Source: an uncultured Negativicutes bacterium (GTDB lineage: Bacteria > Bacillota > Negativicutes > Veillonellales > Megasphaeraceae). Taken from it: DNA of 64,000 nt. A model generated the notes under the pieces. It ran no database searches, was not told the DNA's origin, and worked only from the letters and a program-made list of their open reading frames with translations. Where the stretch lies: positions 107,772 to 171,771 of the forward strand of contig CAADUJ010000003.1 in NCBI GenBank assembly GCA_900752195.1, written 5' to 3'. The position numbers were made by a program, and so were the translations under genes. Positions 25,495-34,783 of this stretch are shown one piece after another (position 1 is the first letter of the stretch; each line of letters begins with the position of its first letter).

Positions 25495-27414
25495 ATGAAT
25501 GAGAAAGATACGAATCAGCTGGCTTCAGAGGTACTGAAAAAATATGATAAGGAATCAAATATCCGGTCGTATCGGGGCTTTATGGCTAAAATTATTTCGG
25601 CCATTGCCATTACGTTTTCTATTTTTCAGTTATATACAGGTGCTTTTGGCGTCCTCGATGCCCAAATCCAGCGGGCTATCCATCTGGGGTTTGGCATGTG
25701 CCTCATCTTTTTGCTCTATCCTATGCGCAAGAAATGGGTCAACCAACGGGTTCACGTCATTGATGTCATCTTTTCGATTGCCGGTGCGGCGACGCCGGCC
25801 TATGTTGTCTATGAATACCAGCATCTAGTACTGCGTTCGGGGACAGTCACGACGACGGATTTCGTCATCGGCGCCATTGGCATTTTGCTCATCCTTGAAG
25901 CGACGCGGCGGGCTGTCGGCAAACCGATGCTCATTGTCGTCATAGCCTTTCTCGCCTATGCTTTTGCCGGGCCGTATATGCCGGGAATCCTGGCCCATCG
26001 GGGACTGACACCGCAGCAGCTCGTGAGTCATTTATACTATACGACAGAAGGCGTCTTTGGCATTCCACTAGGCGTATCGTCGACGTTTATTTTTCTCTTC
26101 ATCTTGTTCGGCGCGTATCTGGAATCGACAGGGCTGGGGAAATTCTTCATTGACCTGGCCAATGCGATTGCCGGATGGTCTAGTGGTGGACCGGCGAAAG
26201 TTGCCGTCATTTCCAGTGGCCTCATGGGTACCGTTTCAGGTAGTTCCGTCGCCAACGTCGTCGGAACCGGTTCTTTTACGATTCCTATGATGAAGAAGCT
26301 CGGTTACAGCCGAAATTTTGCCGGTGCCGTCGAAGCGGCTTCGTCCACAGGTGGTCAGCTCATGCCGCCCGTTATGGGCGCTGCAGCGTTTCTGATGGCA
26401 GAATTTGTTGGCGTTCCGTATATTGACATCGTAAAAGCGGCTGTTATCCCGGCGCTGCTCTATTTTACAGGCGTCTGTCTCGGCGTCCACTTGGAAGCCA
26501 AGCGGAGCCGTCTTGAAGGGATCCCTCGTTCTCAGCTGCCAAAGGTCTGGACCATCTTGAAGGAACGCGGTCATCTCGCCTTGCCGCTCATCGCTATCGT
26601 CTATCTTCTCGTAGCAGGTTATTCTCCTATGCGTGCTGCTTTGATTGCCATCGTCATGGCCATCGCCGCATCGTCGGTTCGTAAATCGACGCGCATGAAG
26701 CCCATAGAAATCGTCAGAGGCCTTGAAAAAGGCGCCAAGAGTATCCTCGGCGTCCTCATTGCCTGTGCCGCTGCTGGTATCATTATCGGCGTCGTTACAA
26801 AGACGGGTGTCGGCTTAAAGCTGGCGTCTGCCCTCATCGACCTTTCTGGCGGCTACATGATCCCGACGATGTTCTTTACTATGATTACGGCCATCGTCTT
26901 GGGAATGGGCGTTCCGACGACGGCGAACTACGTCATTACGGCGACCATTGCCGCACCGGCCCTGGTCAAGCTTGGCGTCCCCGTTCTGGCAGCTCACATG
27001 TTCGTGTTCTATTTTGGCATTATCGCCGATATTACACCGCCTGTCGCTCTTGCAGCCTATGCAGGAGCCGGCATATCTGGAGGCAATCCTCTCATGACAG
27101 GCGTCAACGCGTCGAAGTTAGCCATTGCAGCCTTCATCATTCCGTATATCTTCGTCTTGTCACCGGTGCTGCTCATGATCGACGCGACGCCGCTGGTCCT
27201 CTTCGTATCTGCTGTGACAGCTCTTCTCGGTATGATTGGCCTCAGCGCGGCTATGATCGGCTACCTGGCAGGCCCTTGCAACATGGTACTTCGGGCCATC
27301 CTTTTCGTCGGAGGTATGCTCATGATTATCCCGGGTACGATGACGGATGTCGTCGGCATCATCGTCTTGGGGGCCATCGTATATTGGCAAAAAAAGAAAG
27401 CCCTTCAACGGTAA
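25495..27414 (+). CDS. TRAP transporter fused permease subunit (TAXI type)
   Basis: A 639-residue integral membrane protein that joins the small (DctQ-like) and large (DctM-like) TRAP permease parts. The N-terminal ~170 residues hold about four helices; the rest has the DctM pattern with GLMGTVSGSSVANVVGTGSF (about 241-260) and a later repeat with GMGVPTTANYVITATI. It uses an ion gradient to import the ligand delivered by the lipoprotein. Start follows GGGGGAA. The gene ends five bases before a broken iron-sulfur gene. Confidence 0.94.
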   Translation: MNEKDTNQLASEVLKKYDKESNIRSYRGFMAKIISAIAITFSIFQLYTGAFGVLDAQIQRAIHLGFGMCLIFLLYPMRKKWVNQRVHVIDVIFSIAGAATPAYVVYEYQHLVLRSGTVTTTDFVIGAIGILLILEATRRAVGKPMLIVVIAFLAYAFAGPYMPGILAHRGLTPQQLVSHLYYTTEGVFGIPLGVSSTFIFLFILFGAYLESTGLGKFFIDLANAIAGWSSGGPAKVAVISSGLMGTVSGSSVANVVGTGSFTIPMMKKLGYSRNFAGAVEAASSTGGQLMPPVMGAAAFLMAEFVGVPYIDIVKAAVIPALLYFTGVCLGVHLEAKRSRLEGIPRSQLPKVWTILKERGHLALPLIAIVYLLVAGYSPMRAALIAIVMAIAASSVRKSTRMKPIEIVRGLEKGAKSILGVLIACAAAGIIIGVVTKTGVGLKLASALIDLSGGYMIPTMFFTMITAIVLGMGVPTTANYVITATIAAPALVKLGVPVLAAHMFVFYFGIIADITPPVALAAYAGAGISGGNPLMTGVNASKLAIAAFIIPYIFVLSPVLLMIDATPLVLFVSAVTALLGMIGLSAAMIGYLAGPCNMVLRAILFVGGMLMIIPGTMTDVVGIIVLGAIVYWQKKKALQR

Positions 27415-27419
27415 TATGA

Positions 27420-27722
27420 AACTATATTCTCTTTGCGTATAGTAGTACTCCCTATATTTGTGGATGTGACGCCTGTCAGGATGCCTGCCCATATAATCGG
27501 ATTCACGATTGGGGACAAGGCCTCTCCTATGCCGAACTCGAAGATATAGCACCAAAACTACGGCCTGAATTAGTGGTGTACCAAACGCCGGAATATATCG
27601 CAAAATTTGTCATCCCGTATACGGATTATCATGTTGCCAATAATGAAACAGAAACCATTCGCACCGGCGCGGCTCGATATATACGATACAAAAAAGACGG
27701 CTCATCTGCACAGGAATCATAA
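27420..27722 (+). pseudogene. 3' remnant of an epoxyqueuosine reductase-like 4Fe-4S protein
   Basis: An open frame of 100 codons with no usable start begins just after a stop at 27417 and ends at TAA 27720-27722. It encodes a ferredoxin-type cluster motif C-G-C-D-A-C-x3-C-P (CGCDACQDACPYNR), as in QueG and related double-cluster proteins, and a diverged tail ending KKDGSSAQES. The catalytic N-terminal domain is absent; the preceding sequence belongs to the TRAP operon end. I read this as a 5'-deleted gene. Later similarity to QueG is weak, so the exact family is uncertain. Confidence 0.6.
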
Positions 27723-27795
27723 CACGGATACGAAGGAAAGCGCGTTTTTTTGTAAGAATCCATCTTTTGCAATCTGTCTGTATGTTCTTTACACA

Positions 27796-27828
27796 GAATA
27801 TACATCCCGCTTACGGGGTGTATATACA
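27796..27828. promoter_or_regulatory. Palindrome upstream of alkaline phosphatase
   Basis: TATACATCCCG and CGGGGTGTATA form an 11-bp inverted repeat (one G-T pair) around CTTA, within AGAATATACATC..GTGTATATAC, about 65 bases before the phosphatase start. A similar element precedes ilvA at 45709-45745. Confidence 0.5.
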
Positions 27829-27891
27829 GAGATACTACAATAACGATGTGAGTTTTAATAGGATTCGTCAAGAGATGGAGGTCTTTATAGT

Positions 27892-29736
27892 ATGAAGAGA
27901 AAATGGTTGCGTCGCGCTGTGCTGTCCCTTATGGCTTGTAGTGCTATAGCCGGTATCGTTCCTGGTGCAGAAGCGGCAGATGTACGGATCTTACCGATCG
28001 ATACGGCAAAATTCGTACCAGGGGCAAAATTTGATTTCGATGTAGAAGTTGCGAATGCAACGGACTTGAAGAACGTCGACATCACGATAAATGGCAAGAA
28101 AGCAGATTCGTTCTTTCGTAAGAACCTTTCTAAGAAATCTCTGGATAATGGTGTCGTGTCGTATCGTGTCAACGATGTGCATTTTGCCAAGGCCGGCACA
28201 TATACCGTAAAGGCAACGGCTACAGATGCAACGGGAAATAGCGTATCTCAGGCTACGTATACGGTTGTACAGCAGAAGGCAGCCCGTCCGGCCAAAAACG
28301 TCATTCTCTTCGTCGGTGACGGCATGTCTCTTCAGGCCCGTCAAATGGCCCGTATCCTTTCTAAAGGCATGACGAACGGCAAATATAATGATTTGCTGGC
28401 CATGGAAAAAATGCCGCATAACTGCCTCATTACGACGAGCGGATATGATTCTCTTACGACAGATAGTGCCAATTCGGCATCTGCCTATGCTACAGGCCAT
28501 AAATCCGTCGTCAATGCGTTCGGTGTGTATGAAGATTCCACGGCAGATCCCTTTGACGATCCGCGTGTTGAAAACGTAGCAGAAATCGTAAAGCGGACTC
28601 GGGGCATGTCCGTCGGCATCATTACACAGGCAGAATCAACTGATGCCACGCCAGCTGCTATGATTGCCCATACGCGCCGCCGTGCAAATCAGGATGCCGT
28701 TGCGTCGCAATACCTTGAAGATTTCCATCGGCCTGATGTCATCATGGGTGGCGGCTTCCGCCGATATATTCCACAGGAGGAACAGGGCTCGAAACGCCAT
28801 GACACGGAAAATGTCATTACAGAATTCAAGAATAAAGGCTATACATACGTAACGAACGCGACGGAAATGATGGCGGCTCCGACCGATAAGCCTCTGTTAG
28901 GTCTCTTCCATCCGGGCACGATGAACGTATACCTTGACAGGGAAATACTCAAAGATCCTTCCGTCTTAGGGGCCTATACGGATCAGCCGAATCTCGTGGA
29001 TATGACGAAGAAATCTCTCGATATCCTCAGCAGGAATCCTAACGGTTTCTTTGCGATGATCGAAGGGGCTTCCATCGATAAACAGCTCCATGCCATGGAT
29101 TGGCAGCGTGCTACCTATGATACGATTGAATTCGACAAGGCCATCGAATACGCTCAGAAATGGAACAAGGAACACGGCGACAATACGTTGCTCATCGTCG
29201 TAGCAGACCATGCCCACGGCGCATCCATTACCGGGACGTACCATGAACGAGATGGCAAGAAGGGTCTCGACGCTGTCCGGACCTATGCAGACTCCATCTT
29301 CCCGACCTTTACGGATGCCAACCATGATGGGTTCCCCGATAATCCGGATCCAGATGTCACGTTGGCCGTCCAATATGCAAACCATCCGTCGTATTATGAA
29401 AACTACCACTTCCAGAAAAAGCCGACCTTGCCGACTGTAGAAGAAACGGTCACGACGCAGCAGGCTGTACAAGCTGGTGAAAAGACGGAATACCATCAGG
29501 TATCGACAGTTATCGCCAAGCCGAATCCGGCACGCCACCATGAAGGTGATCCGGAAGAAATCACGCCGGCTACGTACAGCAATACCATCGGCGATGAATG
29601 CCATGCAGCCGACGATGTGCCTTTGAATGCAGAAGGACCGGGCTCGGAATACTTCAATGGCGTCATGGACAATACGGACGTATTCTTCGGTATCATGAGA
29701 GCCCTCGGCATCGATGCGACGAAGAACGTAAAATAA
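27892..29736 (+). CDS. Secreted alkaline phosphatase with N-terminal Ig-like domain
   Basis: A 614-residue phosphomonoesterase outside the inner membrane. Signal peptide: residues 1-28 (AEA cleavage). Residues ~30-127 look like a beta-sandwich carbohydrate-binding or Ig-like domain. The phosphatase core begins at KNVILFVGDGMS (metal Asp143); the nucleophile is Ser192 in TTDSANSASA; metal ligands follow in MIEGASIDKQLHAMD and VVADHAHG (Asp, His). The end has the usual ECHAADDVPLNAEGPGSEYF segment. An insertion near 500-550 is rich in T, V, E and Q. Preceded by GATGGAGG. Likely induced by low phosphate, but no recognisable Pho box was found. Confidence 0.95.
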   Translation: MKRKWLRRAVLSLMACSAIAGIVPGAEAADVRILPIDTAKFVPGAKFDFDVEVANATDLKNVDITINGKKADSFFRKNLSKKSLDNGVVSYRVNDVHFAKAGTYTVKATATDATGNSVSQATYTVVQQKAARPAKNVILFVGDGMSLQARQMARILSKGMTNGKYNDLLAMEKMPHNCLITTSGYDSLTTDSANSASAYATGHKSVVNAFGVYEDSTADPFDDPRVENVAEIVKRTRGMSVGIITQAESTDATPAAMIAHTRRRANQDAVASQYLEDFHRPDVIMGGGFRRYIPQEEQGSKRHDTENVITEFKNKGYTYVTNATEMMAAPTDKPLLGLFHPGTMNVYLDREILKDPSVLGAYTDQPNLVDMTKKSLDILSRNPNGFFAMIEGASIDKQLHAMDWQRATYDTIEFDKAIEYAQKWNKEHGDNTLLIVVADHAHGASITGTYHERDGKKGLDAVRTYADSIFPTFTDANHDGFPDNPDPDVTLAVQYANHPSYYENYHFQKKPTLPTVEETVTTQQAVQAGEKTEYHQVSTVIAKPNPARHHEGDPEEITPATYSNTIGDECHAADDVPLNAEGPGSEYFNGVMDNTDVFFGIMRALGIDATKNVK

Positions 29737-29787
29737 ACGCACGCACATCCTTGTACGGTCCCAGGTGACTGGTATATAAGAAAAAAC

Positions 29788-29836
29788 AAAATCCGTGTGC
29801 TCCCTTGTATAGTAAAGGGGCACACGGATTTTTTGT
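29788..29836. terminator. Bidirectional terminator between alkaline phosphatase and trxB
   Basis: A stem of about 19 bp (AAAATCCGTGTGCTCCCTT with AAAGGGGCACACGGATTTT, one wobble) with T-rich flanks on both strands. Confidence 0.92.
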
Positions 29837-29852
29837 TAGGAAAGTCAGTATG

Positions 29853-30791
29853 TTATTTCTTGGACCGGGCCAGCTGTTCTAGATATTTTCCCGCTAAAAG
29901 GGCCGCTGTCGTGCCGTCTGAGGCGGCCGTTGTAAGCTGGCGTATTTCTTTTTCTCGTACGTCGCCGGCGGCAAAGACACCTGGTATTTCTGTCCGGCAA
30001 TCTTCTCCGGCAGGAATACGCCCTTCATGGAGGGTGAGCTGCCCTTCAAAAAGCTGTGTGTTGGGTACGACACCGATGTTGACGAAGATGCCGTCTACTG
30101 GGAGTGTTTCAGCCGTTCCCGTATCGGTATGGAAGAGGTCTATAGAAGATAGCCGGCCGTCGCCGTGGAGTGCTTTGATCTCTGTTTGTAACATGATCGT
30201 CACATTGTCATGGCCTTTGAGCCGTTCGATGGAGACGTCATCGGCCCGTAGCTGGGAACGATGGACGAGATAGAGGTGTTTGGCGTATTTTGTCAGGAAA
30301 TTCGCGGCGTCGACAGCTGCATTACCGCCGCCCATGACGGCGATGGTCTTACCCTGGTAGAGATGACCATCGCAGAGCTCGCAGTAATGGACGCCCTTGC
30401 TGGCGTATTTTCGTTCTTCCGGGAGCGGCAGGAGACGGCGGTTCATGCCCGATGCGATGATGATGGCGTCGGCTTCATAGATATGTTCCGTCGTTTCTAC
30501 GCGTTTTGGTGTCGCCGTGAGAGTAACCGATTCGATAGCGTCGAATTCGTCGATGACGGCACCGAAGTGTTCTGCTTGTTCCTGCACGTGGGCGATTAAA
30601 TCGTGGCCACTGATACGGGAAAAGCCCGGGTAATTTTCGATGCCTGTGGCATTGGCAATCTGGCCGCCAATGATGCCGTTTTCAAGGACCAGGACCGATG
30701 CGTTCAGCCGTCCCGCATATAGGGCCGCCGTCAAACCGGCCATGCCAGCGCCGATGATAAGTATATCTTTATGGATTGTGTCTTTTGTCAT
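29853..30791 (-). CDS. trxB: Thioredoxin reductase-like FAD/NAD(P)H oxidoreductase
   Basis: A 312-residue flavoprotein that reduces thioredoxin or a related protein. It has the FAD fingerprint GAGMAGL (14-20), the redox-active pair Cys137-x2-Cys140 (CELCDG, the usual AT between the cysteines replaced by EL), the NAD(P) motif GGGNAAV and the late GVFAAGDV. The ATG at 30791 is preferred to the upstream GTG, which is only two bases from GGAG. A promoter with an inverted repeat over its -35 lies upstream. Single-gene unit. Confidence 0.93.
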   Translation of the reverse strand: MTKDTIHKDILIIGAGMAGLTAALYAGRLNASVLVLENGIIGGQIANATGIENYPGFSRISGHDLIAHVQEQAEHFGAVIDEFDAIESVTLTATPKRVETTEHIYEADAIIIASGMNRRLLPLPEERKYASKGVHYCELCDGHLYQGKTIAVMGGGNAAVDAANFLTKYAKHLYLVHRSQLRADDVSIERLKGHDNVTIMLQTEIKALHGDGRLSSIDLFHTDTGTAETLPVDGIFVNIGVVPNTQLFEGQLTLHEGRIPAGEDCRTEIPGVFAAGDVREKEIRQLTTAASDGTTAALLAGKYLEQLARSKK

Positions 30792-30840
30792 GGATACCAC
30801 ATCTCCTTATAGGATAAGAGCTATATTCCTGTATGTGTTC

Positions 30841-30888
30841 AGTATACACAATTATTTAATTTTGTCAAATTTAGTTTTACAAAATTAA
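30841..30888 (-). promoter_or_regulatory. trxB promoter overlapped by a 10-bp inverted repeat
   Basis: Minus-strand TTGACA (30868-30863), 16-base spacer, TATACT (30846-30841). The inverted repeat TTAATTTTGT (30856-30865)/ACAAAATTAA (30879-30888) covers the -35 and is placed for repression. Confidence 0.72.
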
Positions 30889-31016
30889 CATGGACAATAT
30901 GAAAAAAATCGACTGCAAATGGCATAGCGCCTCTATACGAATGGGGCGAGACGCTTTATAATTAAATATTAGTATATATTTCCGATACAGGAGAAAAAGG
31001 AGGCTATGAACCCCCC

Positions 31017-32000
31017 GTGGACGGTTTGTGGATACAACTTGGCTACATTGTGATAGATCTCATCCTACCCTTGTGGACTGGATACATATTGAAGGAACGG
31101 CACTGGATGACACAGTCCCAGTGCGATAGGCTCATCCGTTTTGGTGTCGTTGTCCTGACGACGATCCTCTGCTTGCTGAGCTGCTGGATATTGCCCCTTC
31201 GGGGCTCGTTGCTGCTCTTGCCTGTCTTCGGAGGTCTTGCCTCACTCGTGCCATGGAGCCTCGTCAAGATCCTGCACCGTCAGGAAAAGTTTCAGAGCCT
31301 TTACGACAAAGGTAGCTATATCATTACGTCCATCCCTTCCAATCAGGGGACTGTCGCCGGGATTTGCTCGTTCATCGCCTATGGTGAAATCGGCTTTGCC
31401 TATGTCCAGATCATCTGTCTCATGCAGGTCCTCATGCTCCTCTTCGTCTGTTTTCCCTTAGGATATTATTATAAGGCTGCCAGTACCGGTGTGATTTCAC
31501 GTTCTGTATCACTGCGGCAGCTGAACTGGCGACGCCTCTTCCTGAGCTGGAATCAGCTGGGCGCCGCAGGGCTGGCGATAGGCCTGGTTTTGAATTATAT
31601 GGGTGTCCCCAGACCGGCCGTGTTAGGCGAGCTCTTCCAAGGGACTATCCACTTTACGGCCTGGGCCACGTTGCTTCCCATTGGCTATATGATTGAATTT
31701 CACAGCCTGAAAGCATATTATTGGAAGACGTTGGACTTGTTGCCCATTAAATGTGTGGCAACGCCTGTTATTCTGGCCATACCGGCCTGGTTTCTCTTTC
31801 GCGATCCCGTACTGCTAGGAACGGTGATCATAACGATGGCGGCGCCGTGTGCCAATAATGCCCTTATTACGACGCGCCTTTATGGGCTGAATACGAACTT
31901 GTCTATGTCGGCCTTCATTACGACTATTGCCGCCTTTGTTCTCGTCTTATTCCCCTTGTTTTATCTCGCCGTCGCAAACGGGTTGTTGCCGTTGCGCTGA
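31017..32000 (+). CDS. AEC-family (auxin efflux carrier-like) permease
   Basis: A 327-residue inner-membrane transporter with about ten hydrophobic segments, of the AEC family that includes malate and other carboxylate permeases. The long frame starts with GTG at 31017, 13 bases after AAAGGAGG. An ATG at 31006 is better spaced from that site but is out of frame, giving only a 15-codon peptide; one additional C in the C6 run at 31011-31016 would join it to the permease. So the start is uncertain: GTG start, leader peptide with coupling, slippage, or a base error. No neighbour indicates the substrate. Confidence 0.8.
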   Translation: MDGLWIQLGYIVIDLILPLWTGYILKERHWMTQSQCDRLIRFGVVVLTTILCLLSCWILPLRGSLLLLPVFGGLASLVPWSLVKILHRQEKFQSLYDKGSYIITSIPSNQGTVAGICSFIAYGEIGFAYVQIICLMQVLMLLFVCFPLGYYYKAASTGVISRSVSLRQLNWRRLFLSWNQLGAAGLAIGLVLNYMGVPRPAVLGELFQGTIHFTAWATLLPIGYMIEFHSLKAYYWKTLDLLPIKCVATPVILAIPAWFLFRDPVLLGTVIITMAAPCANNALITTRLYGLNTNLSMSAFITTIAAFVLVLFPLFYLAVANGLLPLR

Positions 32001-32073
32001 TGGCTTGTGTTTCCTGTTTTCTGCCTGATCGGGTGGAAGCGGGAGAAATTTCGTTACAAAAGGAGTGTACCAT

Positions 32074-32535
32074 ATGGCTCAAGAATTGCATGTCCGCATG
32101 GGGCTGAGTGTCAAAGCGATGATTTTCCATGATGGAAAGTTGCTGATTTTACAGAAAAATGACGATGAAATCCGCCATCACTGGGAATTTCCTGGCGGCG
32201 GCCTTCGCCTGGATGAAGACTTTCCTACGGGGCTTAGACGGGAGGTACTGGAAGAAACGGGCCTGACCATCGATCTCATTGGCGTAGCCGGCACGTGGAG
32301 TTTTAAGAAAAAAGATGGCCAGTTTTTAAACGGCGTCATTTTTACGGCTCTTTCTAAGACAGACGCCATTACCCTTTCAGAAGAGCATATCCAGTACCGC
32401 TGGGTGACGCCGCAGGAATTCAAGGCCAATGAGCTTCACGGTTCCTTGCAGCGTTCACTGGCACAAATGTGGGGGTTTTCCTACGACTTGCAGTCGGAAC
32501 TGCTCCTGCCCTTTATAGGTGAAATTCATGATTGA
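32074..32535 (+). CDS. Nudix hydrolase
   Basis: A 153-residue hydrolase of nucleoside diphosphate-linked compounds. The full Nudix box G-x5-E-x7-R-E-x2-E-E-x-G is seen in the GLRLDEDFPTGLRREVLEE region (about residues 41-60). The ATG at 32074 follows AAAAGGAGTG. It ends eight bases inside the next gene, making it the first gene of the long housekeeping transcript. Its substrate is not predictable; a role in cleaning nucleotide pools fits its place near tmk. Confidence 0.9.
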   Translation: MAQELHVRMGLSVKAMIFHDGKLLILQKNDDEIRHHWEFPGGGLRLDEDFPTGLRREVLEETGLTIDLIGVAGTWSFKKKDGQFLNGVIFTALSKTDAITLSEEHIQYRWVTPQEFKANELHGSLQRSLAQMWGFSYDLQSELLLPFIGEIHD

Positions 32536-33985
32536 TGTAAAACAACAGGCACGGGCGCCCTTTGTCGAAGCGTTGGAACAGTACTGTGCATTACATATGA
32601 CAGCCTTTCACACGCCAGGTCATAAACTCGGTGCCGGAGCGCCTTCTTATGAAAAACAGCAATTCGGCCCGGCTCTTGCTCGGGATCTGGGCGTCATGTA
32701 TGCCTTGGATGATCTCTTCGAGCCGGAAGGACCGTTACGAGAAGCCATGGAACTTGCCGCCGATTTATATGGCGCAGGGAGAACTTTTTTCTCCGTAAAT
32801 GGCACGACAGCCTGTATCGAAGCGATGATTCTCGCCGTCTGTAAGCCCGGTGATGCCATCATCCTTCCCAGAGAGGCCCATAAGAGCGTCTTGAACGGCG
32901 TCGTCCTGAGCGGTGCCGTGCCCGTCTATATGGAAGGAGGCTTTGCCCCAAAAGAAGACGTCGCCCTCGGCCCGACAGTAGAGGCCTTTCATAAAGCCAT
33001 TGCCAAACGGCCTGATGCTAAGGCCGTCGTCTTTACGTATCCCACCTATGACGGTGTGTGCTGTGACCTTGGAGCGCTTATCACAGCAGCCCACGAAAAA
33101 GGGCTCTATGTCCTCGTCGATGAAGCCCATGGTGCCCATTTGGCATTTCATGAAGAGTTGCCACGGCATGCTCTGTCCTTGGACGCCGATTGTGTAGCCC
33201 AAAGTACGCATAAACTCATAGGGTCCCTTACCCAGACGTCGATGCTCCATTGTCGGAAAGGCTTTCCTTGCGTCGATGCCGTCGCCAAGGCTATGCACCT
33301 CGTTCAGTCGACGAGCCCGCATTACTGGTTCCTCGCTTCTCTTGATGCGGCACGGCAACAAATGGCACTGGAAGGCCATAAACGGGAAGAACAAACCCTT
33401 GGCCTGGCCCGCATGGTTCGGAGTGAAATCCAGCGCATACCGGGCCTGTCTTGTTTTTCAAAGTCCGACATATGCCGCTACGACGGCGTCGCTGATTTTG
33501 ATGAAACGAAGCTTACCATTGCCTTTGATGGCCTCGGACTGACTGGAGCTGAAGCCGAGCGGCTTCTCCGAAAAGAAGGCATCGAAGTGGAACTGACGGC
33601 AGGAAACCATGTCTTGGCGCTCATGACCATTGGCGATTCCCGGGAAACGGCACAGGCGCTGCTCCATGCCTGCCGCAAGGTAGCAAAGACCCATGCCCTC
33701 GTGGCGCCTAAAAAGGTTCCGGCTCTGCCGCTTCCTGCGCCTACTGTCGTCGTGACACCTCGCCAGGCATGGTTTGGCCAGTACGAAGATATTCCCTTTG
33801 CAGAGGCGCAGGGGCGGATTTCTGCGGAAACCGTGACGTTTTATCCGCCAGGCATCCCTGTCGTAGCCGTTGGCGAAGAGCTTACGGCCCCTGTCCTTGC
33901 GTATATGACAGAAAAACGGGGCCAAGGGTATGAAGCCAATGGCGCTCATGACAACACGTTACGTACACTACGGGTGCTGGTATAA
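32528..33985 (+). CDS. Orn/Lys/Arg decarboxylase-family PLP enzyme
   Basis: A 485-residue fold type I PLP enzyme of the bacterial Orn/Lys/Arg decarboxylase group (short form, as Bacillus SpeA/YaaO). The TPGHK motif is at 29-33, the PLP Asp and His in VDEAHGAH (198, 201) and the Schiff-base Lys229 in QSTHKLIGS. It lacks the wing domain of the long inducible decarboxylases. The family makes agmatine, cadaverine or putrescine; this one cannot be assigned. In Firmicutes a gene of this family stands just before tmk, as here. The start at 32528 overlaps the Nudix gene and has AGGTG ahead. Confidence 0.9.
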   Translation: MIDVKQQARAPFVEALEQYCALHMTAFHTPGHKLGAGAPSYEKQQFGPALARDLGVMYALDDLFEPEGPLREAMELAADLYGAGRTFFSVNGTTACIEAMILAVCKPGDAIILPREAHKSVLNGVVLSGAVPVYMEGGFAPKEDVALGPTVEAFHKAIAKRPDAKAVVFTYPTYDGVCCDLGALITAAHEKGLYVLVDEAHGAHLAFHEELPRHALSLDADCVAQSTHKLIGSLTQTSMLHCRKGFPCVDAVAKAMHLVQSTSPHYWFLASLDAARQQMALEGHKREEQTLGLARMVRSEIQRIPGLSCFSKSDICRYDGVADFDETKLTIAFDGLGLTGAEAERLLRKEGIEVELTAGNHVLALMTIGDSRETAQALLHACRKVAKTHALVAPKKVPALPLPAPTVVVTPRQAWFGQYEDIPFAEAQGRISAETVTFYPPGIPVVAVGEELTAPVLAYMTEKRGQGYEANGAHDNTLRTLRVLV

Positions 33986-34029
33986 ACCGCGGTTTTTATA
34001 GCAGCAGCCTTTTTTTCAGGAGGTTAGAA

Positions 34030-34701
34030 ATGGAAGGCAATTTATTCATCATCGAAGGCGGCGACGGCAGTGGCAAGGCGACGCAGACGGCCATGCTGGA
34101 AGAACGGCTGCGCCGTGAAGGGTACGACGTCTGTGCCGTGTCCTTCCCCGATTATGACAGCGATTCCAGTGCCCTCATCAAAATGTATTTGCGCGGCGAT
34201 TTTGGCACGGATGCAGATGCCGTCAATCCCTATGCGGCATCGACTTTTTATGCTGTCGATCGCTTTGCCTCATATCAGCGGCGCTGGAAATCCGTTTTAG
34301 ACCGGGGCGGCATCGTCATTGCCGACCGGTATACGACGAGCAATATGCTCTATCAGATGATCAAATTTGACGATCCGGCAGCGCGTCGGGCCTATCTCGA
34401 CTGGCTCGAGGATTTGGAATATAGGAAAATGGGTCTGCCTGAGCCGAAGCAGGTATTTTTACTCGATGTCCCATTCGCTGTGACGGCACGACTCATGGCG
34501 CAGCGCACGGGAAAGACTGGCGGCGCAACAGGCGATATCCACGAAGGCAATGATTCCTTCCTCCGACGCTGCCATGACGCCTACGCTGAGCTGACGAAGC
34601 GGTACGGGTGGCATCGTATTGCCTGTGCAGACGAAGAAAACCTGCGCAGCGTGCAATCTATACATGAGGAACTGTACGATGCTCTCCGAACGTATCTCTG
34701 A
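34030..34701 (+). CDS. tmk: Thymidylate kinase
   Basis: Phosphorylates dTMP to dTDP. A 223-residue P-loop kinase with Walker A GGDGSGKAT (10-18), the DRY motif in ADRYTTSN and a lid region with RTGK. The residue after the P-loop lysine is Ala-Thr rather than the usual Thr/Ser-Thr, a variant that I recall from a clostridial-type branch of dTMP kinases. Preceded by AGGAGG. Synteny with holB and ricT supports the call. Confidence 0.93.
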   Translation: MEGNLFIIEGGDGSGKATQTAMLEERLRREGYDVCAVSFPDYDSDSSALIKMYLRGDFGTDADAVNPYAASTFYAVDRFASYQRRWKSVLDRGGIVIADRYTTSNMLYQMIKFDDPAARRAYLDWLEDLEYRKMGLPEPKQVFLLDVPFAVTARLMAQRTGKTGGATGDIHEGNDSFLRRCHDAYAELTKRYGWHRIACADEENLRSVQSIHEELYDALRTYL

Positions 34702-34783
34702 CGCCATGATGAGCATTTACTTTGCGCCGTTTTTCTCATATAATAGAAAAGATTAGATGTGTTAGTTCTAGGGAAGGCTTGCT

